Assembly: GCA_003402735.1 (NCBI GenBank) | Contig: QQNE01000003.1 | Coordinates: 39,125 to 103,124, forward strand | Source: Verrucomicrobiota bacterium | GTDB taxonomy: Bacteria > Verrucomicrobiota > Verrucomicrobiia > Verrucomicrobiales > DEV007 | Direction of reading: 5' to 3' | DNA length: 64,000 nt | In this document: positions 51,718 through 62,000 of the stretch, piece by piece | Numbering within the stretch: the first letter of the stretch is position 1 | How the letters are laid out: each line of letters opens with the position of its first letter | Program-made: the position numbers and the translations under genes | Notes under the pieces: model-generated | What the model was told of the DNA's origin: nothing | Databases searched by the model: none | Seen by the model: only the letters and a program-made list of their open reading frames with translations

Positions 51718-54240
51718 TCATCTCCACTCGTGTTTTGGATAACGTCCGCGCAGATCCTTTTTCACCGCGGCATAACTGGTGTTCCAGAAGGCGGCGAGGT
51801 CCTCGGTGATTTGGACGGGGCGCTGGTTTGGGGCCAGGATCTCCACCTTTAGCGGGATTCGTCCACCGGCCAGGGCCGGAGTTCCGGGATAATCATAGAG
51901 ATGTTGCAATTGGGCCGACAAGACCGGGCGTTGACCTGTCTCATAGCGGATGCGGCCCTTTTTGCCTGACGGCAGGTCGAGCCGGACCGGAGCGAGTTGA
52001 TCGACGAGGCTGGCGAGGTGGCGGGGTAGGAAGGAGCGGAGTTCTTCCATGACCGGCAGGTCCTTGATCTGTTTGTAAGAGAAGGAGCCGAGACAGAGTT
52101 GTTCCAGAACCGCCAGTTTTTCTTCATCGCCAAACGTGGGGAACCCGTATTCCGGGAGGGCGGCGGCCAGGGTGTTGAGGCGGGCGATCCATTGTTCCAC
52201 GTCCGTGTTCCAGCCGTTGAGGATGAGGGCACCCGACAGGACCTCGCGGGCCAGGATCGCGGCGGCCTGGGCGGTGGGCGGTTCAGAGGCGGGCTTGCTC
52301 TCCAGGATGAGATCGCGATACCGGATGGAGGATAGCGCAAGGACGCGCCGCTCCCGGGGGTCCCAGTCGGCGGTGGAGGCTTTGTTGATGGCTTCGGGAT
52401 CGGCCGTTTCCAGTTCTTCCCGGGTGATCGCGGTGTTGAGATTGAGCAGGACGTTGACCTCCTTGCCTTCCACTTCGGTGATTTCCAAGGTGAGGAAGAG
52501 ATCGGCCGCGGTCACGATGGAGTCAGCGCCCATCTGCCCGCGGCGGCCACCGGTCAGGGCACAGGCCCGGTTGGATCGGTTGAGGCGTTTGGCCACTTGG
52601 TCCGGGAATCCGGTCAGGAGGCAGTGGGCCAGGAGTGGACCCGTGAGGGTGGCGCCGTCTTGGCCCGGGCCGAGCCGTTGCAGGAGCGTGCACAAGCGGT
52701 CGATCTCGCGCGCGGACCCGGCATGAATTCCGTCGGCGTCGCAGGCCTGGGGTTGAAACCGACAGGCACGGGCCCGATGCAGGGCGCGCAGAAGGGGTTG
52801 GAAATCGGAGACATCGCCGGGCTCGATGAAGGTTTCTGGAACCTGACCGCGCCGGGCCCAGAGGGATTTTCCCTGGGTGAGCGCCACGATTTCCGACACC
52901 GCATCAGAACAGCCGAGTCGGGCCGCTTCGAGAAGAACCCTCGCATAGCGCGGGGTCACGGGAAGCCGCGCCATTTGGCGACCGAGTTCGGTCAGCTGGC
53001 CGGCCGGATCCAGGGCGCCCAGGTTTTCCAGCAGGGTGCGGCCCCGGCGCAATCCGTTGTCGTCCGGCCGTTCAAACCAGGCAAAGCCATCGAGATCCTC
53101 AATGCCCGAGGCGGCCAGGGTGAGCAGCGCCTCCGACAGATCCATGCGATGGATTTCCGGGGTTGTCTGCGAGGCTCGCGCCGCGTGATCGGTTTCGCTC
53201 CACAGCCGGATGCAGGTCCCGGAGGCGGTCCGCCCGGCGCGCCCAGCCCGTTGATCCGCACTGGCCCGGGAAATCTTTTGGACTGTGAGGGTGTTGATGC
53301 CGCGCCGCGCATCGAAATCCGCCAGCCGGGCCAAACCGGAATCGATCACCAGGGTGACGCCGTCGATGGTCAGGGACGTCTCGGCCACATTGGTGGCCAC
53401 GACGATTTTGGGTCGCGGGCTGGGAGCGACCGCAGCGTCCTGATCGCGCGGGTTGAGTTCGCCGTGAAGGGGCAGGATCTCGACATCCCGGGTGGCCTTG
53501 GATTGACGGAGGGCTTCGATGGTTTTGCGGATTTCGTAGGTGCCCGGGAGGAAGATGAGGGTGTCGCCGATGGGTTCCGCGGTGGTTTGACGGAAATCGC
53601 TGTAGGTGCGGGCGATGTGATCCCAGAGTTCGCCCTTGACCCGTTCTTTGGGCGGTTCGTGGCGGATCGAGACCGGGAAGGTGCGGCCTTCCGAGGTGAT
53701 TCGGGGGCAATTTCCCAGAAACTCGGCGATTTTTGGGCCGTCGAGCGTTGCGGACATCACGAGCAGTTGCAGGTCCGGTCGGGACTCGTTTTGGATGCGG
53801 AGGGCGCGGGCCAGGGTGATGTCCCCATGGAAATGCCGTTCGTGGAATTCATCGAACACGATGGCCGCGATGCCCGGGAGGGTGGGGGACTGCAGGATCT
53901 CGCGCAGGAGGATCCCTTCGGTGACGTAACGGATCCGGGTCCGCCCGGAGACCTGGCTTTCAAAGCGGACCACGTAGCCGACCTCGTCGCCGCAGGCGGT
54001 TCCGCGTTCCGAGGCCACGCGGCGGGCCAGCATCCGGGCGGCGATGCGCCGTGGCTGGAGGACGACGACCTCCTGGTGCAGGCCGAGCAAGCCGCCGTCG
54101 AGGAGCATTTGGGGGACCTGAGTCGATTTGCCGGAGCCGGTGGGGGCTTCGAGGACGAGTCGCGGGCAGGTCGATTGGGCCCTGAGCGCTTGGAGGAGGG
54201 AGTCGCGAATGCCGTGGATGGGAAGGGAGGCCTGGGGCAT
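51718..54240 (-). CDS. hrpB: ATP-dependent helicase HrpB
   Basis: 840 residues, full length for HrpB, a DEAH-box RNA helicase-like protein of unknown physiological role in many bacteria. Walker A is APTGSGKSTQVP near residue 35, the Walker B box is DEFH in VFDEFHERHFH, motif III is MSATLDG, and motif VI is RAGRAGRTASG. The C-terminal HrpB-specific region with the PSGKKGRIRYETGQRP and NQRPVQITEDLAAFW signatures is present. Divergent from the tatA-type genes. Confidence 0.96.
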   Translation of the reverse strand: MPQASLPIHGIRDSLLQALRAQSTCPRLVLEAPTGSGKSTQVPQMLLDGGLLGLHQEVVVLQPRRIAARMLARRVASERGTACGDEVGYVVRFESQVSGRTRIRYVTEGILLREILQSPTLPGIAAIVFDEFHERHFHGDITLARALRIQNESRPDLQLLVMSATLDGPKIAEFLGNCPRITSEGRTFPVSIRHEPPKERVKGELWDHIARTYSDFRQTTAEPIGDTLIFLPGTYEIRKTIEALRQSKATRDVEILPLHGELNPRDQDAAVAPSPRPKIVVATNVAETSLTIDGVTLVIDSGLARLADFDARRGINTLTVQKISRASADQRAGRAGRTASGTCIRLWSETDHAARASQTTPEIHRMDLSEALLTLAASGIEDLDGFAWFERPDDNGLRRGRTLLENLGALDPAGQLTELGRQMARLPVTPRYARVLLEAARLGCSDAVSEIVALTQGKSLWARRGQVPETFIEPGDVSDFQPLLRALHRARACRFQPQACDADGIHAGSAREIDRLCTLLQRLGPGQDGATLTGPLLAHCLLTGFPDQVAKRLNRSNRACALTGGRRGQMGADSIVTAADLFLTLEITEVEGKEVNVLLNLNTAITREELETADPEAINKASTADWDPRERRVLALSSIRYRDLILESKPASEPPTAQAAAILAREVLSGALILNGWNTDVEQWIARLNTLAAALPEYGFPTFGDEEKLAVLEQLCLGSFSYKQIKDLPVMEELRSFLPRHLASLVDQLAPVRLDLPSGKKGRIRYETGQRPVLSAQLQHLYDYPGTPALAGGRIPLKVEILAPNQRPVQITEDLAAFWNTSYAAVKKDLRGRYPKHEWR

Positions 54241-54417
54241 GGCGGATGAACCTGCTGGAGAAACCTTCTCTTTGCAAACCGGCCCGGTGGTGCCAATAGT
54301 AAGATTCCTTGCGAATTTCGGGAACGAAAGCGCGCTCGGAGCCGTCTCAACCTGTGGAATGGAGAATGACGGTCCGAATGCGGCGGTTCTCGGGAAATCT
54401 TTGAAAACTAGCAGGCC

Positions 54418-54681
54418 ATGATTGCAGAACCCTCCTCAATGTTTCTCGGCGTTACGCCCCTCCTCGGAATCGGTGGGATCGGGGGCCAGGAAGTCGTCCT
54501 CCTCGGCATCGCGATGTTGTTGCTGTTTGGGGCCAAGAAGTTGCCGGAGCTGGCCCGGAGCCTCGGTGAGAGCCTGGGAGAATTCCGCAAGGGCAAGACC
54601 GAGGCCGAACTGGAAGCGAAATTGGCCGAAGCCAAGTTGAAAGAAGTGCAGGAGGCCCAGAAGAAGTCGGACCCCTCCTGA
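54418..54681 (+). CDS. tatA: Sec-independent translocase TatA/TatE-type subunit
   Basis: 87 residues. One membrane helix (EVVLLGIAMLLLFGAKKLPE) is followed directly by the TatA hinge and amphipathic helix LPELARSLGESLGEFRKGKT, then a charged tail. TatA subunits form the variable pore of twin-arginine export. A second such gene follows 29 bases later. tatC is not in the window. Confidence 0.93.
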   Translation: MIAEPSSMFLGVTPLLGIGGIGGQEVVLLGIAMLLLFGAKKLPELARSLGESLGEFRKGKTEAELEAKLAEAKLKEVQEAQKKSDPS

Positions 54682-54710
54682 AGTGTTGCAACGGCGATCC
54701 CCCTGATCAA

Positions 54711-54989
54711 ATGAACATTCAACCCCTTTTCAACTTCATCAGCATGCCCGGCGGCGGCGAGTGGATGGTGCTCTCCATCGTCGCGCTTATGCTCTTTGGC
54801 GCCAAGAAACTCCCCGAACTCGCCCGTGGTTTGGGCAAGGCCATGGCGGAATTCAAGACCGCTCAGAGGGAGTTCCAGGACGAAATCCGGCGCGCCGAAT
54901 ACGCGGTGCGCGAGGAGCCGCGCAAGTTGCCCATGACTGGCAGCAGCGCCCCCCGCAGCGAGGATACCGCTTCCCGGTCCGACGCGTGA
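54711..54989 (+). CDS. second Sec-independent translocase TatA/TatB-type subunit
   Basis: 92 residues. Helix EWMVLSIVALMLFGAKKLPE, then ELARGLGKAMAEFKTAQREF, which is the TatA/B amphipathic helix; the tail is longer and acidic-basic than in the first copy. Whether it acts as TatA or TatB cannot be settled by sequence; the presence of two paralogues in tandem suggests a division of labour. The next gene begins 30 bases later. Confidence 0.9.
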   Translation: MNIQPLFNFISMPGGGEWMVLSIVALMLFGAKKLPELARGLGKAMAEFKTAQREFQDEIRRAEYAVREEPRKLPMTGSSAPRSEDTASRSDA

Positions 54990-55019
54990 CCAGTCGCTGA
55001 CCTCTTGACCACCGCCCGG

Positions 55020-55946
55020 ATGGATCATCGGCGTTTCCTCCGGATCATCGGGCCGACGTGCCTGACGCTCGTCTGCCTCGGATCGCTCCTCCTCTCCGCG
55101 GTCGCCGCAGAACGCCTCCGGTTTGTCGCTTACAATGTGGAGAACTACCTGCCGATGGAGCGGCGGGTCAACGGGGATAGCGTCCCGTCTGCCCCAAAGC
55201 CCGAATCGGAGAAGCGGGTCGTCGTGGCCAGCCTGGTCGAGTTGGCGCCCGACATCATCGGTTTGGCGGAGATGGGCGACCTGGCCCAGGTCGAAGATTT
55301 GCGCGGTCGGCTCGCCGCCCAAGGGCTGAAGTATCCGCATGTCGAATGGGTCGATGCCGCGGATGCCGAGCGGCACTTGGTTTTGTTGAGCCGTCATCCC
55401 ATCGTGGAGAGGAATTCCGTCAAGGACCTGACCTACCGGATCGGGGACCAGGAACTGCCGGTGCAGCGGGGTTTCCTGGACGTCACCGTGGCGGTCAAAG
55501 GAGGATATCGGTTGCGTTGCGTGGGCGTCCACCTCAAAAGCAAGCGTTCCGTCCCGGAAGCGGATGAGACGCTGATGCGGCGCAACGAAGCAGAGCTTCT
55601 GCGGCGTCATGTGGACGCAATCCTGACCGCGGGCCCGAAGACAAATCTTCTGGTCTACGGCGATTTCAACGACACCCGCAACGAGACTCCGATCCGGTCG
55701 ATCCAGGGCAAGCGGGGCACGGATCGGTATCTCGAAACGATTTACTTGAAAGATGACCAGGGACTGTCCTGGACCCATTTCTGGGAATATGCGGATCTCT
55801 ATTCGAGGATCGATTTCGTCATGGTGGCACCGGGGTTGCGTCCGGAGGTCGACTTTTCGGGGTGCCGCATTCTCCGGCGCAAAGATTGGAACGAGGGGAG
55901 TGATCATCGGCCCCTGCTCGTGACCTTGACCGCCGAAGAGCGGTGA
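55020..55946 (+). CDS. secreted endonuclease/exonuclease/phosphatase family protein
   Basis: 308 residues from ATG 55020; a TTG at 55005 is possible. A signal peptide (RIIGPTCLTLVCLGSLLLSA) precedes the EEP fold: RFVAYNVENYLPM (metal-binding Asn), IIGLAEMGDLAQ (catalytic Glu), VYGDFNDTRNETP and the C-terminal SDHRPLLVTL. The family holds nucleases and phosphodiesterases that use Mg; the substrate is unknown. It lies downstream of the tat genes, possibly co-transcribed. Confidence 0.88.
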   Translation: MDHRRFLRIIGPTCLTLVCLGSLLLSAVAAERLRFVAYNVENYLPMERRVNGDSVPSAPKPESEKRVVVASLVELAPDIIGLAEMGDLAQVEDLRGRLAAQGLKYPHVEWVDAADAERHLVLLSRHPIVERNSVKDLTYRIGDQELPVQRGFLDVTVAVKGGYRLRCVGVHLKSKRSVPEADETLMRRNEAELLRRHVDAILTAGPKTNLLVYGDFNDTRNETPIRSIQGKRGTDRYLETIYLKDDQGLSWTHFWEYADLYSRIDFVMVAPGLRPEVDFSGCRILRRKDWNEGSDHRPLLVTLTAEER

Positions 55947-55961
55947 GGGTGGGTTCAAGCC

Positions 55962-57122
55962 TCACAAGCGCCGGAGATAGGCCAACGCTGCGGCCCGAAA
56001 TTCGGCATCGGTGGGGAGTTGGCCGGTGCGTTGTCGGGCGGAATCGAGGTGTTGTTTCGCCCACTGGAAATAGTGTTGGTGGGTCCGCCAGATCGGTTGT
56101 TCCTGGTTGTGTTGGTCGATGAGCCAGAACCCGCCGGGTTTTTCGTTGGTGCCTTCGTTGTCGTAGAGTTGCCAGTAGAGCACGAAGGGACAGCCCCATT
56201 CGATCGCCGTGATCATGACTTCGATGCTTTTGCGGTTTTGTTCTTCGGGCGTGTAGCGCCGCGCTGGAAATCCGTATTCGCCGAGGAAAACGCGTTTGCC
56301 GCGAATGCCGGGTTTCGGCTTCAGCTTGGATTCGATGTGGTTGAGGGCGGCAAACAGATCGTCCCGGATGTTGCCTTGCAAACTGTCGTAGCAGGAATAG
56401 CTGACGAAATCGACATCGACCGCCGGGAGCACGTCGTTGGTGAGGCATGAGCCGCCCTTCAGGAAGGGCTCGACCAGGTTCACCTCGGTGTAGTGCCAGA
56501 CTTCGACGTTCTCGTGCCGGGTGTTCTGTTTGGCGTCGTCGATGGCTTGTTGGCGAATCCTGAGCCAGGCGATGAAGTGGTCACGGTAGGGCTCGGGGAT
56601 GGGCTGTTTCGGGTCGAAATGCGGCCGCAAATGCCAGTCGCCCTCCCAGTGTCCCAGGTAGAACCGCTTGCCGCTTCCGCTGTAGGTGCGCAGCAGGTGC
56701 TCGGCCAGATCACGCATCTCACGATACTCCAGGTCCCGTTCCCCGGGATCGAATGTGCCAGCGCTGCCGTGCGTGGTGAAGGGATAGGTCCAGAGGAAAA
56801 AGTGGGTGAACGGCAGGTCGAGCACCGCGCGATGCCCCGGTTCCTGGGCGGCCACGGCGGCAAGCGTCTGCAGATTCTGGGCATTCTTGCGAACGTTCGC
56901 TTTCGGATCGCCGAACGAGGCCTCTCTCGAGATGGAAAACTTCATGGTGCCCGCGCCGAGCTCCGCGATGCGCTTCGCGCTCTCCAGCAACGGCTCGTCC
57001 TCGGTGAAGTGATATCGCCCGCCGATGGCCTGGGTGCCGAGGAACGTGTTGACGGGATCCGACGGGTGAGCGGACGGCGGGAGACAAAAGGCGAGGAGCA
57101 GTAGCAGGGGAGGGAGGCGCAT
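55962..57122 (-). CDS. secreted glycoside-hydrolase-like TIM-barrel protein
   Basis: 386 residues from ATG 57122. A signal peptide (MRLPPLLLLLAFCLPPSA) is followed by a barrel-like sequence with a putative acid/base Glu in HYTEVNLVEPF and a nucleophile-like Glu in VFLGEYGFPARRY, the latter resembling clan GH-A strand 7. YLGHWEGDWHLRPHFD adds a conserved Glu after strand 4. The specific GH family was not recognised. It is convergent with the EEP gene. Confidence 0.65.
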   Translation of the reverse strand: MRLPPLLLLLAFCLPPSAHPSDPVNTFLGTQAIGGRYHFTEDEPLLESAKRIAELGAGTMKFSISREASFGDPKANVRKNAQNLQTLAAVAAQEPGHRAVLDLPFTHFFLWTYPFTTHGSAGTFDPGERDLEYREMRDLAEHLLRTYSGSGKRFYLGHWEGDWHLRPHFDPKQPIPEPYRDHFIAWLRIRQQAIDDAKQNTRHENVEVWHYTEVNLVEPFLKGGSCLTNDVLPAVDVDFVSYSCYDSLQGNIRDDLFAALNHIESKLKPKPGIRGKRVFLGEYGFPARRYTPEEQNRKSIEVMITAIEWGCPFVLYWQLYDNEGTNEKPGGFWLIDQHNQEQPIWRTHQHYFQWAKQHLDSARQRTGQLPTDAEFRAAALAYLRRL

Positions 57123-57349
57123 GGGCGAGAAGTGAGAGGGGCAAAATCGGAAAAGGTTCGAGAATTCGTCCGCAAGGCCACGGAGGGAGGGCATGGATTG
57201 GACGCAATCGAGGTGCGCTGCCGAAAGCGGCAACCCTCGGCCCTTTGGAGGCCGCCATGGCCCTGGAACGCTTTGCCACAGAGACTTGGGCAGCGCGAAT
57301 TTTTCCGATTTCAGATCTTGATTCGTCCGTCACTCGGCTAGGTTGAAGC

Positions 57350-58891
57350 GTGCTTACGCGGGTGTTTAGTGCCGCTCTCCACGGAGTCGATGCGTTGGGG
57401 GTCGAAGTCGAGGTCAATGAAGGGGCTGGTCAACCCAAAGCCATCATTGTTGGCCTGCCCGATGCCGCCGTGAAAGAAAGCCGAGATCGTGTCTTCACCG
57501 CCCTCATCAACAGCGGCTTGCGGCTACCCAAAGGGCGCTTGACCATCAGCTTGGCTCCGGCGGACCTTCGCAAAGAAGGACCCAGTTTCGATCTTCCCAT
57601 TGCGCTCGGCATTGCCGCGCTCGCTCGCAAGGAGTTCTTCCCGGACCATGCGCTGGACAAATGTTGCGTGGCCGGTGAACTCGCCCTCGACGGAGTGATC
57701 CGCCCGATCAAGGGGGCCTTGTCTCTGGCCATCGAAGCCAAGCGCCAAGGCCGCCAAGCCATCCTTCTGCCCAAGGCCAATGCCCCCGAAGCCGCCATGG
57801 TCGATGGTCTTTCCGTCTACGGACTCGAGTCGCTTTCCCAAGCCGTCGCCTTCCTTCAAGGCGAGCGTTCCATCCGACCGGAGCAGGTCGACCGCGAACG
57901 CCTCCTCCAAGAACGCGCCAAATATCCCTTCGATTTCTCCGACGTTCGCGGGCAAACCCACGTCCGCCGCGCCCTCGAAGTCGCCATTGCCGGGAACCAC
58001 AACATTCTTCTGGTTGGCCCGCCGGGCACGGGCAAATCGATGATGGCCAAACGGTTGGTCACTCTCATGCCGCCGATGACGGAAGAGGAAGCGATCGAGG
58101 CCACGCAAATTCACAGTGTCGCCGGAACGCTGGATCTCAGGGAAGGATTTTTGGCCACCAGGCCCTTCCGCTCCCCTCACCACACCATCTCGGATGCGGG
58201 GCTCTTGGGCGGGTCCAGCCATCCATCCCCTGGGGAAGTCAGTCTGGCGCACCACGGGATCCTTTTCCTCGATGAACTTCCGGAATTCCGCCGCTCAACC
58301 TTGGAAGTGATGCGGCAACCGTTAGAAGATGGGCGGGTGACCATCAGCCGCGCGGCAGGAACCTATACTTTCCTAAGCCGCTTTCTTCTAGTGGCTGCCA
58401 TGAACTCCTGTCCCTGCGGATTCTTGGGGGATCCCCGGAGGGAGTGCGTGTGTGCTCCTGCCCAGATTGAGCGTTACCGGAGCAAGATTTCGGGTCCGTT
58501 GTTGGACCGGATTGATCTTCAGGTCGAGGTGCCTTCCGTGGCTTACGGCGACCTGCGGCGCGAGGAACCTGCGGAGTCCTCCGCTTCGATCCGCGATCGC
58601 GTCCTCAAGATGCGCGAGATCCAGCGCCGCCGCTTCGCCGCCTACCCGGGCGTGACGACGAACTCTCAGATGGATGCGGCCGAGTTGCGCAAGTTTTGCG
58701 GACTCGATTCCGAAAGCGACAAGCTTCTCGAGCAAGCCATGGAGCAGCTCAATTTGAGCGCCCGGGCCCACTCCCGGATTCTCAAAGTCGCGCGGACCTT
58801 GGCGGACATGGGCGGGAGGGAGACGCTCTCGCCGGATGACGTCATGGAGGCGATTCAGTATCGGTCATTGGATCGGAAGTTGTGGGCTTGA
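57350..58891 (+). CDS. comM: ComM/YifB family Mg-chelatase-like AAA ATPase
   Basis: 513 residues, full length. The N-terminal ChlI-like region (RVFSAALHGVDALGVEVEVN, IVGLPDAAVKESRDRVFTAL) is the YifB signature. The AAA domain has Walker A GPPGTGKSMMAKR, HHTISDAGLLGG, Walker B ILFLDELPEF, and MNSCPCGFLGDPRRECVCAP with the cysteine-rich loop. In transformable bacteria ComM is a branch-migration helicase for recombination of incoming DNA; its role here is inferred. No other competence gene is nearby. Confidence 0.96.
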   Translation: MLTRVFSAALHGVDALGVEVEVNEGAGQPKAIIVGLPDAAVKESRDRVFTALINSGLRLPKGRLTISLAPADLRKEGPSFDLPIALGIAALARKEFFPDHALDKCCVAGELALDGVIRPIKGALSLAIEAKRQGRQAILLPKANAPEAAMVDGLSVYGLESLSQAVAFLQGERSIRPEQVDRERLLQERAKYPFDFSDVRGQTHVRRALEVAIAGNHNILLVGPPGTGKSMMAKRLVTLMPPMTEEEAIEATQIHSVAGTLDLREGFLATRPFRSPHHTISDAGLLGGSSHPSPGEVSLAHHGILFLDELPEFRRSTLEVMRQPLEDGRVTISRAAGTYTFLSRFLLVAAMNSCPCGFLGDPRRECVCAPAQIERYRSKISGPLLDRIDLQVEVPSVAYGDLRREEPAESSASIRDRVLKMREIQRRRFAAYPGVTTNSQMDAAELRKFCGLDSESDKLLEQAMEQLNLSARAHSRILKVARTLADMGGRETLSPDDVMEAIQYRSLDRKLWA

Positions 58892-58947
58892 GGGCATCGA
58901 TCCCTGCTTGGCGCCTGTGGCCAGGGCGGTCGGTGTTGGCAGAAATG

Positions 58948-58965
58948 TGTGACAATTTGGTCACA
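58948..58965. promoter_or_regulatory. inverted repeat upstream of the large secreted protein
   Basis: TGTGAC-AATTTG-GTCACA, perfect 6-base arms with a 6-base spacer, 102 bases before the start at 59068. It resembles CRP/FNR-family half-sites but the spacing is two bases longer than the classical TGTGA-N6-TCACA. Confidence 0.4.
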
Positions 58966-59067
58966 TTACATTGTTTGTCAGAGGGGGACGCCGCGATGTA
59001 AAACCAATGGATTTACTCCGCTCCGGTCTTTGGAACGGGGATTTGGACGATCCACCCCATCAACCTC

Positions 59068-62000
59068 ATGAAGCCTTCCCTTCTCAAATTCCTTGTAGCC
59101 GTTCTTGGAGTTGCCTTCGTGGCCGCCGCTTCGGTAAATGCAGCTCCATGGGGGCCTCCGAGGGCGGGTGATTTGGTTTTGGGGTTCCAGGCCACCAGTG
59201 GAACCGGGAGCGGCACCAACGTCTTTTACAATCTTGGCCCGGCCTCTGCGCTCCGGGACAATCCCAACCCCAGCGGGACGATTGTGAATCTCGGAACGAA
59301 GCTCTCTGCCGAGTTTGGCGCAACTTGGTATTCGCGGACTGATTTGTGGTTCGGGGCCTTTACTGGCAATTCCAGTTCCACCTCGGGGAGCGATACCTCC
59401 GGGGACCCACGCCCAACCGTCTATTTGACCAAGGCAAGCACGTCCAACACGGCCCAGACGGCCCCGTTGGCCATCCTGGGAGGCAGCGCTGGCATCATCA
59501 CCAACTCGCTGGCCCAGAGCTACACCAAATTTTCAGGGATGATCACTGCGTTCAATGAGCCGTCCTACAACGTGACTGCGGACTCCAACGGCATTGCGGT
59601 GGTTACCGATAGCGGCAACCCCCAGGCTTGGAACAACAGCTGGACCAAATGGAACCCGACCTCCACCGGAGGTGTCCAGTCCGCCGCGTTTGGGATCTAC
59701 GAGAACGGGATCCAGCAGAACTTCGGCAAGGGAGGGAGCTTCACCAACATCGACCTGCAACGCTACGAACGGGCTGCTTCAGCAGCGACCTACGTCACGA
59801 CCATCCGCGTTTCCAGTACCGGCGCGGTGACGATCCTGAACCCGGCCCCGCCGGTCACTCTCACCACCAACGTGGTGGGTCAGGGTTCCGTCACCCGGTC
59901 TCCGAATGCCGCGAGCTACACGGTGGGCACTTCCGTTCAGCTGACGGCGGTTCCGAGTGCGGGTTATGCGTTCACCGGATGGTCGGGAGCCCTTTCCGGC
60001 ACCACCAACCCTCAAAGCGTGAACATGACGGTCAACCGCACGGTCACCGCCACGTTTGTTCAGGATCTTGCTGATTCGGACGGTGATGGCATTTCCAATT
60101 ACACCGAGGCCGTTTCCCTGAGCACCAATCCGGCCGTGGCCAACACGGTGCCGGCTCTGCCGCTTGGGTTCAGTTCGAAGAGCCAGATTTCAGGGTTGGG
60201 TGGGGCGGAGATTTCTGCGTTTGATCCGGGCAGCAAGCGGCTGTTCGTGACCGAGCCGACCACGGCCAGCCCGGCCCGAGTCGGAGGTTTGGCGGTGATC
60301 AATTTGACCGATCCCGCGGCGCCGGTGCTGGTCAGCACCCTGCGCTTCACCGACGTTCCTTTCAGCCTCAGTTCCACGGATGTGAACAGCGTGGCTTGCG
60401 CCAACGGAATCGTAGCGGTGGCGGTCAGCACCGGGAAGACCACGCCGGGCAAGATTGTGTTCCTCAATGCGTCCACCCTGGCTCTGATCCAGATCGTCGA
60501 TGGCGGGATCGGCCCGGACATGGTCACCTTCACCCCGAACGGCACCAAGGTCCTTGTCGCCAATGAAGGGGAGTATCTCGACAGCAACGGCGGACCGGGA
60601 ACGGCACCTGGGACGGTCACCGTCATCGATGGTTCCAGCGGCTTTGCCTCTCCAACCGTCACGCACGTCGATTTCACCTCGTTCGACAGTCAAGCGGCCA
60701 CCCTGAAGTCGGCCGGGGTCCGGATCTTCGGCAGTGAGCTTCCCTCGCTCGACCTCGAGCCGGAGTATATCGCCGTGACTGCTGACGGGACCAAGGCCAT
60801 GGTGACCTTGCAGGAAAACAATGCGGTCGCCATCCTCGATCTCGCGACGAATGCCTTCACCAGCATCGTTCCGCTTGGGAAGAAGAACTTCGCTTCTCTT
60901 CTGGCGGACTTTAGCGACAAGGACGGTGTCGGCGGAACCGCAGTCGGTTATCTGACCACCGGAAATCCGGTGAAGTCTCTCTATCTGCCGGACGCGGTCG
61001 CCTCCTTCACCCAGGGGTCGAATTCCTACTATGTCATCGCCAATGAAGGGGATGATCGGGACGATTTCCTGGCCCCGGATGAGAGGGCGCGGTTGAGCAC
61101 CCTGAGCCTGGATTCGGTTGCTTTCCCCGATGCCGCGACGCTCCAGCTCGACGCCAATCTGGGGCGTCTCAACGTGACCACGGTGGGAGTGGACGGAGAG
61201 GCCCAGCCGAATACAGAGATTCTGACCTATGGAGGGCGTTCGTTTTCCATTCTGGATAGTTCCGGCGCCATGGTCTACGACAGCGGCGACCTCATTGAGA
61301 AGGCTATTGCCACCTATGGAAAGGGCGCCGAGAGCGGGTTCCCGATCTTTGACGACACTCGCAGCGATGACAAGGGGGCAGAGCCCGAGGGAGTGACCGT
61401 GGCGCAACTCGGCAGCAAGATCCTAGCCTTTGTCGGGTTGGAGCGGTCGAACGGGGTGATGGTCTTTGACATCACCACGGCCATCACGAATCCAGCCAGC
61501 GTCTCGATTGTGGCCTATCTGCGCAACACAGGGGACAAGAGCCCGGAAGGGATTTTTACCATCTCTCCTGCGGACTCCCCGAACGGCAAGATGTTGGCTG
61601 TTTCAAGCAATGAGGTGAGCAATACGGTGTCGATCTTCGAACTGCAGCAAGTCTACACCCTCACGGTGAACCCGCCGACGAACGGATCCATCACCGGCGA
61701 TGCCAGTCTCTATGTGGCGGGCTCCACGGCCACGCTGACGGCGGTCCCGGCTTCCGGTTTTGTCTTCACGGTGTGGACGGGCGATGCGAGCGGTACGCAG
61801 AACCCGTTGTCCGTTCCCATGAACGGGAACAAGACCATCGGGGCCACCTTTACGGCGCAATATACGGTGACAGTCACTCCGCCCTCGAATGGCAGCGTCA
61901 CCGGGCTGGCTTCGGGCGGTCTTTACCTGGACGGGACCACCGCCAACCTGACGGCTGTGCCGAATCCCGGTTATGTTTTCAACGGCTGGGGAGGCAACGC

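Noticed and set aside
52597..54249. 550-codon plus-strand frame across hrpB
   Set aside because: Antisense of a helicase gene with all helicase motifs intact.
58892..58960. Weak stem CTTGGC/GCCAGG after comM as a terminator
   Set aside because: Only six pairs including one G-T, no T tract; not strong enough to annotate.
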